Positions 11,001 through 21,934 of a stretch of DNA of 64,000 nt are shown in pieces. Position 1 is the stretch's first letter; each line of letters starts with the position of its first letter. The notes beneath the pieces are model-generated. The model was not told where the DNA came from, did no database searches, and saw only the letters and a program-made list of their open reading frames with translations. Position numbers and translations under genes: made by a program. The DNA lies in the NCBI RefSeq assembly GCF_019059575.1, contig NW_024881782.1, forward strand, positions 199,001 to 263,000. Direction: 5' to 3'. The stretch comes from Amphibalanus amphitrite. Taxonomy: Eukaryota > Arthropoda > Thecostraca > Balanomorpha > Balanidae.

Positions 11001-12673
11001 GGCTGTGATGCCGGACATTGGTCATGTGAAGTTCTGTCTGCTGTGAGGCATCAAAATTGGTTTGTTGATGGAACCAAATGTTCGTTAGCGTAACGTCCTA
11101 CTGGCAATTATTTCATTCATTCAAACTATTGCATGCGAAGAAATATGCCTCAATATTTCATTCCATCCTAGTGTTTCACCGCGGATGCAGTATTTATACG
11201 AAGAACTGGCTTTGCTCTTCACCCGTGAGTGGTTCTTTTGTGGGAGAGCCATACACTTCGAACTCATCATACCCTACAGCACTCTATAACCCTCCCCTCT
11301 CCCTTCTAGGTGACGCGGTGCCTACCCTCCCCCTCCCCCTGATAGGTGACGTGGTGATAACTCCCTCCCCTCCCCTCCGTTCAGGTGACGCGGTGACGGC
11401 CGAAGAGTTCACCAGTCCGCAGTTTTCGGCGCTCCAGTTTGTCCAGATGTGCCAGCTCATTGACCTGGCCGTCATGGACATGGCCTCGATCCAGTTCAAG
11501 TACGGTGTGCTGGCCGGCGCCGCCTTCTTCCACTTTACCAGGAACCGGGAGCTCACCATCAGGATCTCCGGTGAGACCCAGTCGCCGATTACAAGATGCA
11601 CCTGTTATAAGCTGTTTAGTTCGTCAGTTCTCTGTTGACATATCCGCTTTACCAGTAGGTACAGCGTTATTATGGGCGCAAAATGACCACCGTATTCGAC
11701 GGGCCCGTAAAAACCCTAATAAACAAACAAACAAACTGTTCGCTGTTCAGGTGACATACCAATGTGAGCCAATATTTAGTCGCATTTTTAGGTTCACATG
11801 CCACCATTCGTGGATTTTTGGTCTGACTGACTTTTGGTCGCCAAAAATGGCAATTTGCAATTCAAATGTTTCATGAATATCAATGACTTTATTTTATTTT
11901 CATTCATTGATCACCTAATCGAGCGATATAAATTCCTCAAAGACCAGCTCCTGTAGTTGTTTTGTTTAAGGTCTGCACCTGATTCTCACTGTGTCACTCG
12001 CTGACCTTCCACCCGCTTCTGTCCGTCTCAGGCTACTCGTGGTTCGAGCTGTCGCCTTGCGTCACCTGGCTGGGCCCATTTTACGTGACACTGCGTGACC
12101 ACCTGCTGTGTCACGTGCCGCCGTTTGACCGAGTGCCCGACACGGATCGACACAATATCCAGATCCACGCCGTCAACCTGCAGATCCTGGTGAGTGGATA
12201 TGATGGTGACGGGAGAGCTGGTGGGCTCCGGGGGAGTAGGGGATTGCTGTGGAGGAGTTAGTTAAGTTAATCAATCATGGTGAGGGACGGGTATGTAGTG
12301 GGTTCGAAGTCGCTGGTCTCGTCTATTCGATGAACACTAGGATTAGGTAGAACTTCGTTTTCTAGCTGTTTCTAGAGGGAATAGACTGAATCCTCTCGTA
12401 CCGATCTAGCATTGCTTCCAGCAGCTAGCGTTGCTTGTAGTATGTAGATCCCCGGAAGATTATATTCCAGACTGTTGAGCTCTTCGTGCCATTTCATGCT
12501 TGTTTTGTGTCCATGCGTTCGAACTGTGACTGACGTCCGTCCTGTCTCCCCAGGAGGAGGCGCAGAAGCGGTCTGAGGAACAGGAGGCCCAGCTCTGCAT
12601 GTCTCCTCAGGCGACCGCTGAGCGACCCGACTTCCTGACCCCTCCGGACTCGGGCGGCCGGCACCGGCCCTGA
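8024..12673 (+). CDS. CCNE: G1/S-specific cyclin E
   Basis: Regulatory subunit of CDK2 that drives entry into S phase; nuclear. Coding exons: 8024-8359, 8760-8961, 9205-9316, 9691-9821, 10877-10964, 11385-11570, 12032-12189, 12554-12673. All introns are GT-AG and every junction keeps frame, giving about 444 residues plus a short first exon. Exon 2 carries a basic Ser/Pro-rich N-terminus with RSKRRRP. The cyclin box begins in exon 3 with the hydrophobic-patch motif MRAILIDWL and continues through [16 protein letters not shown] and [11 protein letters not shown]...AYVTDGAC, all cyclin E hallmarks. The second cyclin fold is in exons 6-8. The C-terminus contains FLTPPDSG, equivalent to the Fbw7/CDK2/GSK3 phosphodegron LLTPPQSG of vertebrate cyclin E1. 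An N-terminal TPPPS just before the first donor is a possible second degron. The gene converges on URI1. The identity is secure; the extreme N-terminus is not. Confidence 0.93.
11308..11397 (+). promoter_or_regulatory. Three tandem in-frame 3' splice sites before cyclin E exon 7
   Basis: The motif AGGTGACG(C/T)GGTG occurs three times, with AG dinucleotides at 11308-11309, 11344-11345 and 11383-11384, each after a pyrimidine tract. Spacings are 36 and 39 bases, both multiples of three, and the reading frame is open from the first to the last. The third site gives the conserved cyclin fold directly. Use of the first or second site would insert 25 or 13 Pro/Leu-rich residues after the exon 6 sequence ending in ETRC. 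It looks like a small tandem duplication that copied the acceptor. Confidence 0.7.
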
Positions 12674-14772
12674 GCGACCCGTCCGCACCACGACGGGGTC
12701 ACGGTGGGACGTGGTGGGACCGCGGCGGGACCCGGAGCCACCGACCAGTCAGAAGCGTCGAAACGGGCGCGGCGGTGTAGTTCGCCATACAAAAAATACA
12801 GCGGCGGTCCTCATGAGGGCCGGCCGCGCTCAGATAGCACTGCCATCTTCCGGCGCGCTGCCGAACTATCAGTTGCGTGGTGGCGCTGTGGTAGTTATTT
12901 ATTTGCGAGGCGAGGCGGCAGGGCCGCGGGCAGTGCGTCGGGAAGGGTAGGAATCGGCCGGCATCGGTAGAGTAGCTCTGGACGGGCATTGTCGCCGGCT
13001 GCCCGGCGGCGGTTTCCAAAGATCTCTGTCGACGGGAGGCCGTCCCGTCTGAGGGGTCCGCCATCAGCGCTCTGAGGGGCGTGTGAAGTCACTGCGCCGC
13101 GACCGAACCGGCGCAACGGTCTGGAACCGAGCAGACCGCACCGCCAGTTTTAACCGGTTTATAGCAGATCTAGGAATTTTTCCAATGAAATGAGCCCTTT
13201 TACCAGAGACGGTGGAGTTTTATCATCTCAACTAACTGCCTTTTAGCCGTGCCTCGCCTCCACCCGGCGTGCGTTTATCACAACGATGTGACACTGCCGA
13301 CGATATTTGTCCCAACGAACCACAGTTCATAGCCGATTGTGTTTTTGAGTGTATGTTTGCGTGCCTGTGTGGGGAAGGAGGGTGTACACGTGTGCGGGGT
13401 GGGTTGTTTTTGTTTTATTTTCTCGCGCCGCCGTGACGCCGCGGTGGCTGCGAGCGATCTCTGTTCTGCTCACCGGGCGCCGCGCATCGCCAACCGCTGA
13501 CGGTGCGTCGATTGGCCGAGCGTCGCGGGGCGACGAGAGCCGGAGCGAGAGCGCTGTGTGTAGGCGGCATTACACTGGTCTGGGCCGCGGAGTGTCTGCG
13601 TCGCGTCCCCGGTGTGTGTTCGGGGGGAGACTTGTGCTCATGGAGGGGTGAGGCTGGGACCCGACCCCCGTGTACGAGCGATTTGCTCCCTGCTGGCGTT
13701 TAAAGGGACCTCCGTCTGGGCTTTGGCCTCGAGGCGCCCTGTGTCGAACCCAGATGCACGATGGGGCCGGATGAAATCGCTGTCAACATTATGCTCCAAA
13801 TCCACGTACGATCCATACATTGTCCTGAGTTTTGTGTTGTACATCTTGATCAATAAACATGAATTGTACTTACTGCTGTGTCCATGGCAATTTGCATACC
13901 CTTGGGAATGTATGTTCCCCTCTGATACGCTTCTGCTACATGTATTCATGGAAAAGTTGGTCCTGGCGGGACAGGCAGACCGGCGACTCGAGTATGCATT
14001 GGATGCGATACATAACGGTCAACATGTCGGTCTGATGTCGCCCTTGACAGAGCTCGTCAGGCACGTCAGTGACCTGACACATCGCCATGCGCTACTGGCA
14101 TGAAAAGCACCGCGTACTGCACAGATCCTGGCCGAGCGCGAGTTAAACACTCATACATGAGGCACGTATGATTCGATGCGCATTGGGTAGCGAAAATACA
14201 CAGCCAGCTTCTACTTGCGCGGACCTTGCCTCTGGAAGTCTCCTGGCGCCAGCGCAAACAATATCAAAACGGCCATCGCCGCGAGCCTATTCAGCGTAGG
14301 TCGCGTTGGGACCTAATCCCAGTCGACTAGACATAGTGACGTCAAAAGACCAAATACGTCACAGGACCGACGACATACATCGCTCGTCACTTGAAGCACG
14401 GATATGACATGACGGCGCATCACTCCAGCAATATCGAGACACTGACGGTCGCCGGCAGGAGCGACACGGAGAGTTACAGCACATCGGCTACAAACTTGGC
14501 ACCGCGTTATTGAAATACGAAGTCACGGTGCGCCTCAACGTCATGACTGACCAATTATGCTCCGCCGACTTCTGACGTGGCGTCACAACTTACACCGAGT
14601 GATACCAGACTCAATACCTCTATTGACTAACGAACTAGTACACAAACATCATACGCAGGTTACAAAAACATCACATCCTCTGTACGAGTCCACACACCAC
14701 TTCTAACAACGTAAATGATTGACCGCGTCTTACGTCACACCCGGTTGATGACGTCAGGAACATCGGGCAGCG
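12674..14772. other. Convergent intergenic region / 3' UTRs
   Basis: Lies between the stop codons of cyclin E (+) and URI1 (-). The first 1 kb is GC-rich and becomes AT-rich after about 13.8 kb. The open frames are composition artefacts. It probably contains both 3' UTRs. The only AATAAA I see for the plus strand is at 13852. Confidence 0.5.
13852..13857 (+). terminator. Candidate polyadenylation signal for cyclin E
   Basis: AATAAA followed by GT-rich sequence (TGTGTCCATGG), 1.18 kb after the cyclin E stop. I saw no earlier AATAAA on this strand after the stop, but weaker variants could be used instead. Confidence 0.35.
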
Positions 14773-17702
14773 TCAGAGCTGGCTCCTAGAGGCCCGGAAG
14801 CGCGACAGAGGCCTCTTGGGAGGTGGGGCATCGCTAGCGGCCAACGGGGGTCCGGCCGGTGTGGTGGTCGCGTCTCGCTCCTCGATCTTGTAAGAGAACA
14901 CCTGTGGGGTGGATATTGTTGGGTCAGGCTCCGGAGGTAATGCTATTCTGTCAATCAAGAACCACTGTTGATCGGAGGCTAAGAATCTAACAAGTGCCAG
15001 AACCAGCGCAAATTTACATAGCTTCAAACATCACCACTCGCTAAAGCGTACACCCACCAGCCTCCCCACCACCTCCCCTTACCTTGGAGAGATCGGGCCG
15101 CTCGGGCTCGGCAGTCGGCGGCGGCAGAGGCTCCTCCTGTTCAGCAGAGACGATAGGCACGCTGTCTCCCGCGCCAAGCCAGCGCACCCGTCCGGCCGCG
15201 GTCGACACCGCCTCCTTGGCCTCATCGGCTGCCCAGGCGGCGCCGGCGGCCGCCGCAGCCGCCGCCGCCTCGTCCGAGGCTCTGGATGCCTGCGGCAGAG
15301 GGCTCCCTGGCCGGCCGTCGGACGGTTTCAGGATCGACACAGGTGTGCTTTCACGGGACCGACTGACAGCGTCCTCAGCCGCCGGCGGGGTGCCGTCCCC
15401 GTCTCCTTCCCCGCCGGTGGGCTCGTCCTTATCGTACATATACACTGTGTTAACGCCCGGCTCCCCGGAGAAGGAGACCCGTTTGCGGCGGCCGTCGCCC
15501 GTCTGTGGCGCCGGAGACTCGGCCGGGGAGGTGGGTGAGGCCGGCCGACTGTCGTCGTCACTGTCCAGCGCCGGCTCCGGAGTCTCGCGGATGATGACAG
15601 AGCCGTCAGAGTCAGAGTCGGCGGCAGAGTCGGCGGCTGAGTCGGCAGCGTCGTCCTCCCCGCCGCCGCCGTCGTCACCGTCGTCGGAGAGCCTGGCGGA
15701 CACGGCCACAACGATAGCGACTGTTGAGAATACCAATATCAGATGTACTGCATTGTATCGCATTACAACAATACTCATAAGCACAATATCTATTGTCAGG
15801 CACATTATCCAAAAAAAAAACAACAACATAGAAATGGGTGCAAATTCATGCTAAATAATATAGGCGCCATACAGCCTCGTTGCTGGAGCGCCCTTAAACA
15901 CCAAATCATCATCATCGTGCTAAATAATACATAAGTGCCCCTGAACGTCAATGGTGCAAAATCAAATTGCGGTGCACAAACCACTTTCGTTTGTTAGATA
16001 ACAAACGTAAACTAATGAAAAAGGGGACATTTTCGCAAGCAATCAGGCATCCAGCACCGTAGTCCGTACCTGTCGAGCTCGTCCCTGAGCTCCTCCAGTT
16101 TCTCCAGCGCGTCCAGGCGAGCCATGACGTCAGTCTGGTCGGCCACCTGTTGGCGCAGCTCGGCCTCGCGCTGCTTGTGTTCGGCCACCCGGCGACGGTG
16201 CTCCTCTGAGCGGGCAGAGGGTGAGGGGTAACTAGCGCATACGATGTGGACTTGTTCATGAAGATGAATAGTGAATACACAAGGCTTTGGCAACCATGCT
16301 CGACAGGCTGACACCCCATTGATAGTTGATACTACAGAACTGAAACAACACCAAATCTGGCAGCTGGCCCTAAAATACGCACTACTCAGCACACCGATGA
16401 TCCTTTCTAATGAAAATGTCGAATCTTTTCCAAGTTCATGAAAATGTGACAAAAGCTCGACATGACACAATATGCCACTAAAGTAGCTCCACTTAACGTT
16501 ACCCTCGCCACGTTCCATTCTCCCTTCCAATGCAACACACTCTCACTCTAACTTCCTCCACCAGCTCCCCTCCCCCTCCCGTCTCCCCGACCCGGCAGTC
16601 CCCACCGCGTTCACTCACCGCGCCACTGTTTCTCTGCTTCCTCGTCTAGCGGCTCCCTGATCTCCTGGACGTCTTTATCAGTCTCCTGGATGGCCGTCGT
16701 CTGCTCTCGCCACTTGGTAAACAGCTCCTTCTCCTTCTCCAGGTCTGACACCGTCTTATCACACTCTGCCAAGAGCGAAAGTGGGGTTAGTTAGTGTACA
16801 CCTGACTAGAAGGGGTATGATACCGTCAGAAGGTGATGGTAAGGCGATCGACCACTCACCAGCGAAAAGCAAGCGCTTTTACACGGTAGTAAATACAGTT
16901 AAAATGAAGCAAACCATGCAATGACAATAAGTACCCTTTTAAAATGCACTTGACATCACTTACTTACAGTTTACAATATCATCTATGAATAGCAACAGCC
17001 AACGTGCTAGTTTCATAACAAATACAAATTTTGTAACATACAAAATTCGGTATTGAATTGTGAATTTTCGCCATTCACTCGTGTTTCATGTTCTTCCGTT
17101 CAGGTCCGATTTCACCAAAACGATGCTACCTTTAACCTTACCCACGCTATCCCTTCCCACCCATCAATATAGGCATCAATACCTCCCGCCACTCACGTTC
17201 CAGGCGGCGGTCGACGATACCGCAGGCGGCGTGTGCACTGGTCTTCGCGAACCAGTTGTCACCAAGCAGCACCAGCAGTTCATTGGTGTGCACCAGCCGA
17301 CCGGGCGCGAACGCCAGCGGTCCCAGCGGCACCGTCACCTGGTGGGACACCTGCTGTGGCAGGGTGGTGAGCCGCTCGCGCAGCGCCCGGTAGTCGTCTG
17401 CGTACTTCCGCCAACGGCGCAAGCCCTCCTCGGTGCTGGCCAGTTTCTGTGGGAGGGGAGAGGCAAGGGTGGGGTGGAGGAGGGAGTGAATGAGAGGCGC
17501 ATTATGCAGGAATATGAGCTGACAAACCCACTTAGCTTATATTGGAGACTGCCATTAGGTTAACTGAGCCATCACCTCTACCCACCTTGTCCTGCTCAGA
17601 AACTAGCTTATCAAGCTCTGGGAGATCTCTTATAACTCGCTCAGCCATCATCTTATCCAAATCCTGAGGACCAGCAGCAGCTGGCTCTTCCTTTTCTGCC
17701 AT
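14773..17702 (-). CDS. URI1: Unconventional prefoldin RPB5 interactor 1 (URI1)
   Basis: Prefoldin-like scaffold of the R2TP/PAQosome co-chaperone, which helps assemble RNA polymerases and PIKK kinases; it binds RPB5 and PP1. Exons on the minus strand: 17702-17586, 17446-17197, 16765-16619, 16205-16070, 15692-15083, 14901-14773. All introns are GT-AG and phases match throughout, giving 462 residues. The prefoldin alpha-type domain (about residues 20-145) carries VPLGPLAFAPGRLVHTNE and LVLLGDNWFAKTSA, diagnostic of URI. Coiled coil continues to about 216. An acidic Asp/Ser stretch follows, then RKRVSF at about 286-291, a match to the RVxF PP1-docking motif. SILKP follows, and the C-terminus ends with the URI-type SRFRASR tail. 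The ATG at 17702 sits at the head of an acidic MAEKEEP start. Human URI1 is longer (about 535 residues), mainly in the low-complexity part. It diverges from BRD8. Confidence 0.92.
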
Positions 17703-19438
17703 CTTCAGTTTGTAGTTATTTCTGCAATGGAGAATGAGATAATTGTTATTGGTTTACACAATACCTATAGTACATGTGGCTATTACTATCTTATCCAACC
17801 TCTCAAAACTGGAGAAATTCACTTAATAAAAACATGAAAGGAAAGAAGATATCCTCCTCAGCTTGAAAAGTGGCATGACATATTGATACTTCAAATACTT
17901 TTACATAAAACAGCACTTATAGTGAGGTGCAACTTATAACAAAGGTGCCATAAGTTATACCTCACCACCCGTGTCCCGTCAAGTCAGGTAAGGTTAGGTA
18001 CATTAGGTAGGATAAGGTCAGGTTAGATGATGAGGTTTTTGTATTTCTGATGGTAGTGTACCTTCTTTCAGAACTAACGATTTCATGGCCAATTATCTAG
18101 GTTGATATATGGCTTGCATGGTTCGTAAAGGCGACTTTCACCTTACTTTTCAAATCAAAATACCATAGCGGCCAGCATATACGTGGAGACCATAAAACAT
18201 CCTGTTCGGACCATAAATATAATTTATTATGTTCAGACCATAAATATAATTCATTGTAGGGTCAAGTGCCAGGTCAGGTAGGTCTAAGGCCAAGGCGCTT
18301 GCGGCTCGCTCACCAGTCACCACCCCACCATTTGACTGCGCCAGAGCCCACAAATCAAAATGAAACGTGGGAGGCACGGAAGGCACACATCAAATCAGAT
18401 ACATTTATCATAATAACGATGATATTGCACAAATATTACAGAAATATCCATGATCAACGATCCCAATCCCCCGCGATCTCTACCACGCGCATGTGATTGA
18501 TTGCTGCATTTCTGGCGCATATGAGACATATTTTAAGAAAACTACTTATGAATACTCAATTTGATGACATCATAAAACCTTACCTAGGATTTAAAAGAAA
18601 TGATAAATTGTTTTGAAATTTATCTGACATACTCTTTTTGGAATTTTATTTCTTTATTTCAATCAAATTTCAAAAGTCTTACAAAATATTTAGCTAAATC
18701 TGAAATTTTGAACCTTCCTCACTTCATAAGAACAAATCAAGTCCAACGATTTCGCATTTTTCATTACGTCAGAACCTTTCGCAATTACGTTTCATTCTTC
18801 ACGATTCACAATGAATTGAGGGATTGAGGATTGAGTGCATTGCAAGGCCATAGTGCATTACGCTAAAAGCATTTATCCAACATTTATCGGTATCGACATT
18901 GCCCCTGCTGGTTGCGTGCTGGTTGTCATTTATTAGAATATGAGCTCAGGTAGATATAATAAATGAAAATGCCATCGATAGCCTTGATTTGATAGCCTTG
19001 AGTTTCAATCGCATCACTGAAATGTTAGCATAATTTAGCTATAAGCACATAACAGTAGTACTGTTATCTAATATCTACTGTTATCTACTACTGTTATCTG
19101 TGCTATAAGTAATGTCATTGAATTGAATTGACCATGATATTTGTCAGTCTGGTTAAAAATAAAACATCAGTTGTAGAGGCTTACCCCCCCCCCAGACTGG
19201 AAAAAATTCATATTACTGCCGACATGTCCAGCGTAATGGCCAGATTGTGCCAAAATTTTGGTGGTGTCTAGCATAGCTGCTAAAATTTTTGGTGCTCAGG
19301 TGAACTAAGAAATTTTGGCACAAATGGACATTTATCAGCCAGGCACCACTGGTCACGAATATTGTTCAAACCAATTGTACTGTACTTACCCATCATTGCC
19401 TTCCTCCAGCAGGTAGAACTGATTACTTTTGAGCCATC
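17703..19438. promoter_or_regulatory. URI1-BRD8 divergent intergenic region
   Basis: 1.7 kb of AT-rich DNA between two divergent start codons, probably containing both promoters. It has a short direct repeat of about 24 bases (TTCGGACCATAAATATAATT and the near copy TTCAGACCATAAATATAATT at about 18208-18256) and a C-run at 19185. A pyrimidine tract ending CCTCCAGCAG just before the BRD8 ATG could be a 3' splice site for a 5'-UTR intron. I see no TATA box that I trust. Confidence 0.4.
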
Positions 19439-21934
19439 ATGTCCACACCAACATCGGGCGGCACAGTGTCCCGGCTGGCACTGAAGCAGACGCCACTGGA
19501 CACATGGTCCACACGGGAGCACCTGGCCCTGGCTTCTGCAGTGGTGCGCAGTGGCGACCAGAACTGGATGTCGGTCAGCCGGGCCATGCGCGGCCTGGCC
19601 GACCCGGGCCGGCCGCCCGACTGGTGCTCTCAGAAGAACTGTGCCCAACAGTACACCCGTCTGCTCGAGCTGGTCGACACACCGCGACGAAAACGGGAGC
19701 GTGGCGAGACTAACGACACACCCGGCGAGAGCATCGTGCGTAAACTGCGCCAGGACAGGACGGACGAGCTGCGCCGACAGGTCACCGAGACGCGGACGGC
19801 GTACGCGGCGCTCAAGGCGCAGATCCGCCAGCTGCGCTCAGGTCAGCTGGATGCCAAGCTGGACGAGATCCAGCGGGAGATCCAGGCGGAGAAGGACGCC
19901 GACGCTCAGGAGCAGGAGCGCCAGCGGCAGTGGCTGGCCGACCGCGAAGCACAGAAGCTGGCCGTGCAGCAGGCGCTGCGCGCGCAGGTGACCAAAGCGC
20001 CGCCGCCGCCGCCGAAGCGCCGGAAGCTGACGCTGGACCGGCGGGACAGCAGTCCGTCCGAGACGGGCTCGGCGCTCTCGGAGGCGGACTTTGCCGACAG
20101 CCCGGTGTCGGAGGCGCCGGCAGCGGAGGTGAGCGGCGACGAGGCCAGTCGTGACGCCGCCGACCAGCGCCCGGCGCCGGCCTCGCCGCTGCTCACCTCT
20201 CTTCTGCGCTCACCGTCTTCAGGCCGACCGGCCGCAGCCGAGTCGAGCACCGTCACGCCGCCGGCCGGCTCTTCGACGCTGTCCCGTCTGTTGGAGCTGC
20301 CGCCCGGCTCGGCCGGTCTGCCGAGGACGAACCTCTTCCCCGAACAGAACGGGGAGACGACGGAGCAGAAGACCCCGACGGAAGTGAAGCAGGAGAGGAC
20401 GGAGACGGCACCGGCGGAAACTCCGACGCCGACTCCGACCCCGACTCCGACCCCTACTCCGACTCCGACTCCGCCCCAGCGGGCCGAGCCGGCCGTCGAA
20501 CCGGCCGTGACGCCTGAGACGGTGAAGTCGGAGCCAGCGCCGGCGGCGGAGAGAAGCTCTTCAAAGGAGGAGAGCAAGGACGGTGGAACGTCGAATGTTG
20601 CAGTGAGTAAGCCAGCCGTTCCAGCTGCCACGGCCGCCACCTCTGCTACCATCATTGTTGCGTCGACTACCGCAACCTCAGTCACAGCAAGCTCGACCTC
20701 TGGAAGCATCGCCAGCGCCGCCGCCACTGTAACTGTCCCTGCTCCCACCGCTGCTGCTTCTACTGGAGCCGCAGCTGGCACCAATACCGCCACCGCCACC
20801 GCTGGCACGACTGCCACGACGTCTACCGCTATCGCCAGTACCGAGACACGAGTGAGCGCTGCCGCCGCTCCATCTAAAGCTACTGAGGAGAGCGCTCCTG
20901 TCGCTGTCACTGCACCAACGCCAGACCCACCGGCCGCAAAGAAAGTCACCGCGGCTCAATCAAAAACTCAGCGAGTGTCCGAATCAGAGACCAAATCTGC
21001 CTCCGAAACAGCGCAAAAAGAGGTTAAGACTGAGCCGGAATCGGACCCGAAGCCGAAATCGAAACCTGCTGAGCCCGCCCCGATGGAGGTGGAGACGCCA
21101 CAGGAGCCTGCGCCGGTGACGAGCGAGATAATCGCCGTCTCCGTCGCTGCCGGTGGTGACGGCGACGGTCCCCGAGCGCCGACCGTCCCGACGCCGGCCG
21201 TGATAAAGCAGGAGCCCGTCGAGGCTGAGGAGGAGCCGGCTCCGGCGCCGGAGCCGGCCGCCGCGGCCACCTCTCCTCCCAAGGAGGCGGCGCAGTCTGT
21301 CGAGGAGCCGCCGCCGCGTCCCCCGCCTCCTCCCGTGAAGGAGGAGCGTGACGAGAGTGACGCCGAGTCGGCCACCTCTCTGGGTCCGGTGGTGCGCGCG
21401 CGCAGTGTCTCTGCGCGCAGTGAGCCTGCCTCGCAGGAGTCTGTGCCCAGCAGCCCGGCGTCTGGCGTGCTCAGTGGCGATGACGAGGAGCGACGCGACT
21501 ACAAACTCTGGAAGAAGTCCATCCTACTCTTGTGGCGTGAGTTTGCTGCTCACCGACACGCCTCCAAGTTCGCGAGGCCAATCACGAACGATCAGGCGAG
21601 TAACTACCGGGCCATCGTCAAAATGCCCATGGACCTTGCACAGCTCAAACGCAATGTGGAGAGCGGAGTCGTGACAACCACGGCGCAGTTCCAGCGTGAC
21701 CTGATGCTCATGTTCTGTAACGCAATGATGTTCAACTCCACTGACCATGAGGTACACCGGTTCGCGCGTGAGATGCAGGCTGAGTGTGTGGAAAAACTAC
21801 AGCTTCTGACTCAGGGAGATCAGCCAGCGAGCACGCCCATCAAACGGCGGGAGACTCGCGAGTCATCACGCGATGAGATGAAGAGGAAGAGATCGACGGA
21901 CGAGCGGCCCACGCCGACCAGGAAGAGACGATAG
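19439..21934 (+). CDS. BRD8: Bromodomain-containing protein 8 (BRD8), intronless
   Basis: Chromatin subunit of the TIP60/NuA4 histone acetyltransferase; nuclear. One uninterrupted frame of 831 residues. The N-terminal SANT/Myb-like BRD8 domain (about residues 20-80) has TWSTREHLALASAVVRSGDQ and a cysteine-rich SQKNCAQQY segment. A charged coiled coil spans about 106-183, followed by PPPPPKRRKL, which looks like a nuclear signal. The middle is low complexity: a TP repeat at about 329-345 (20426-20475), Ala/Thr-rich and Pro/Glu-rich blocks. The C-terminal bromodomain (about 690-792) includes MPMDLAQLKRNV in the ZA loop and MFCNAMMFNSTDHEV with the acetyl-lysine-contacting Asn. The tail is basic (KRKRST...RKRR). 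The absence of introns is notable beside the multi-exon neighbours. Start choice: the first ATG, directly before conserved sequence. Confidence 0.92.
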   Translation: MSTPTSGGTVSRLALKQTPLDTWSTREHLALASAVVRSGDQNWMSVSRAMRGLADPGRPPDWCSQKNCAQQYTRLLELVDTPRRKRERGETNDTPGESIVRKLRQDRTDELRRQVTETRTAYAALKAQIRQLRSGQLDAKLDEIQREIQAEKDADAQEQERQRQWLADREAQKLAVQQALRAQVTKAPPPPPKRRKLTLDRRDSSPSETGSALSEADFADSPVSEAPAAEVSGDEASRDAADQRPAPASPLLTSLLRSPSSGRPAAAESSTVTPPAGSSTLSRLLELPPGSAGLPRTNLFPEQNGETTEQKTPTEVKQERTETAPAETPTPTPTPTPTPTPTPTPPQRAEPAVEPAVTPETVKSEPAPAAERSSSKEESKDGGTSNVAVSKPAVPAATAATSATIIVASTTATSVTASSTSGSIASAAATVTVPAPTAAASTGAAAGTNTATATAGTTATTSTAIASTETRVSAAAAPSKATEESAPVAVTAPTPDPPAAKKVTAAQSKTQRVSESETKSASETAQKEVKTEPESDPKPKSKPAEPAPMEVETPQEPAPVTSEIIAVSVAAGGDGDGPRAPTVPTPAVIKQEPVEAEEEPAPAPEPAAAATSPPKEAAQSVEEPPPRPPPPPVKEERDESDAESATSLGPVVRARSVSARSEPASQESVPSSPASGVLSGDDEERRDYKLWKKSILLLWREFAAHRHASKFARPITNDQASNYRAIVKMPMDLAQLKRNVESGVVTTTAQFQRDLMLMFCNAMMFNSTDHEVHRFAREMQAECVEKLQLLTQGDQPASTPIKRRETRESSRDEMKRKRSTDERPTPTRKRR

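Noticed and set aside
15084-15854. 256-codon plus-strand frame
   Set aside because: It is the shadow of URI1 exon 5 on the opposite strand.
17960-18030. GGTTAGG/TTAGG-like words resembling arthropod telomere repeat
   Set aside because: Irregular spacing and only a few copies; it is ordinary degenerate sequence.
19906-20949. 347-codon minus-strand frame
   Set aside because: Antisense shadow of the BRD8 low-complexity region; only Ala/Val/Gly-rich sequence.
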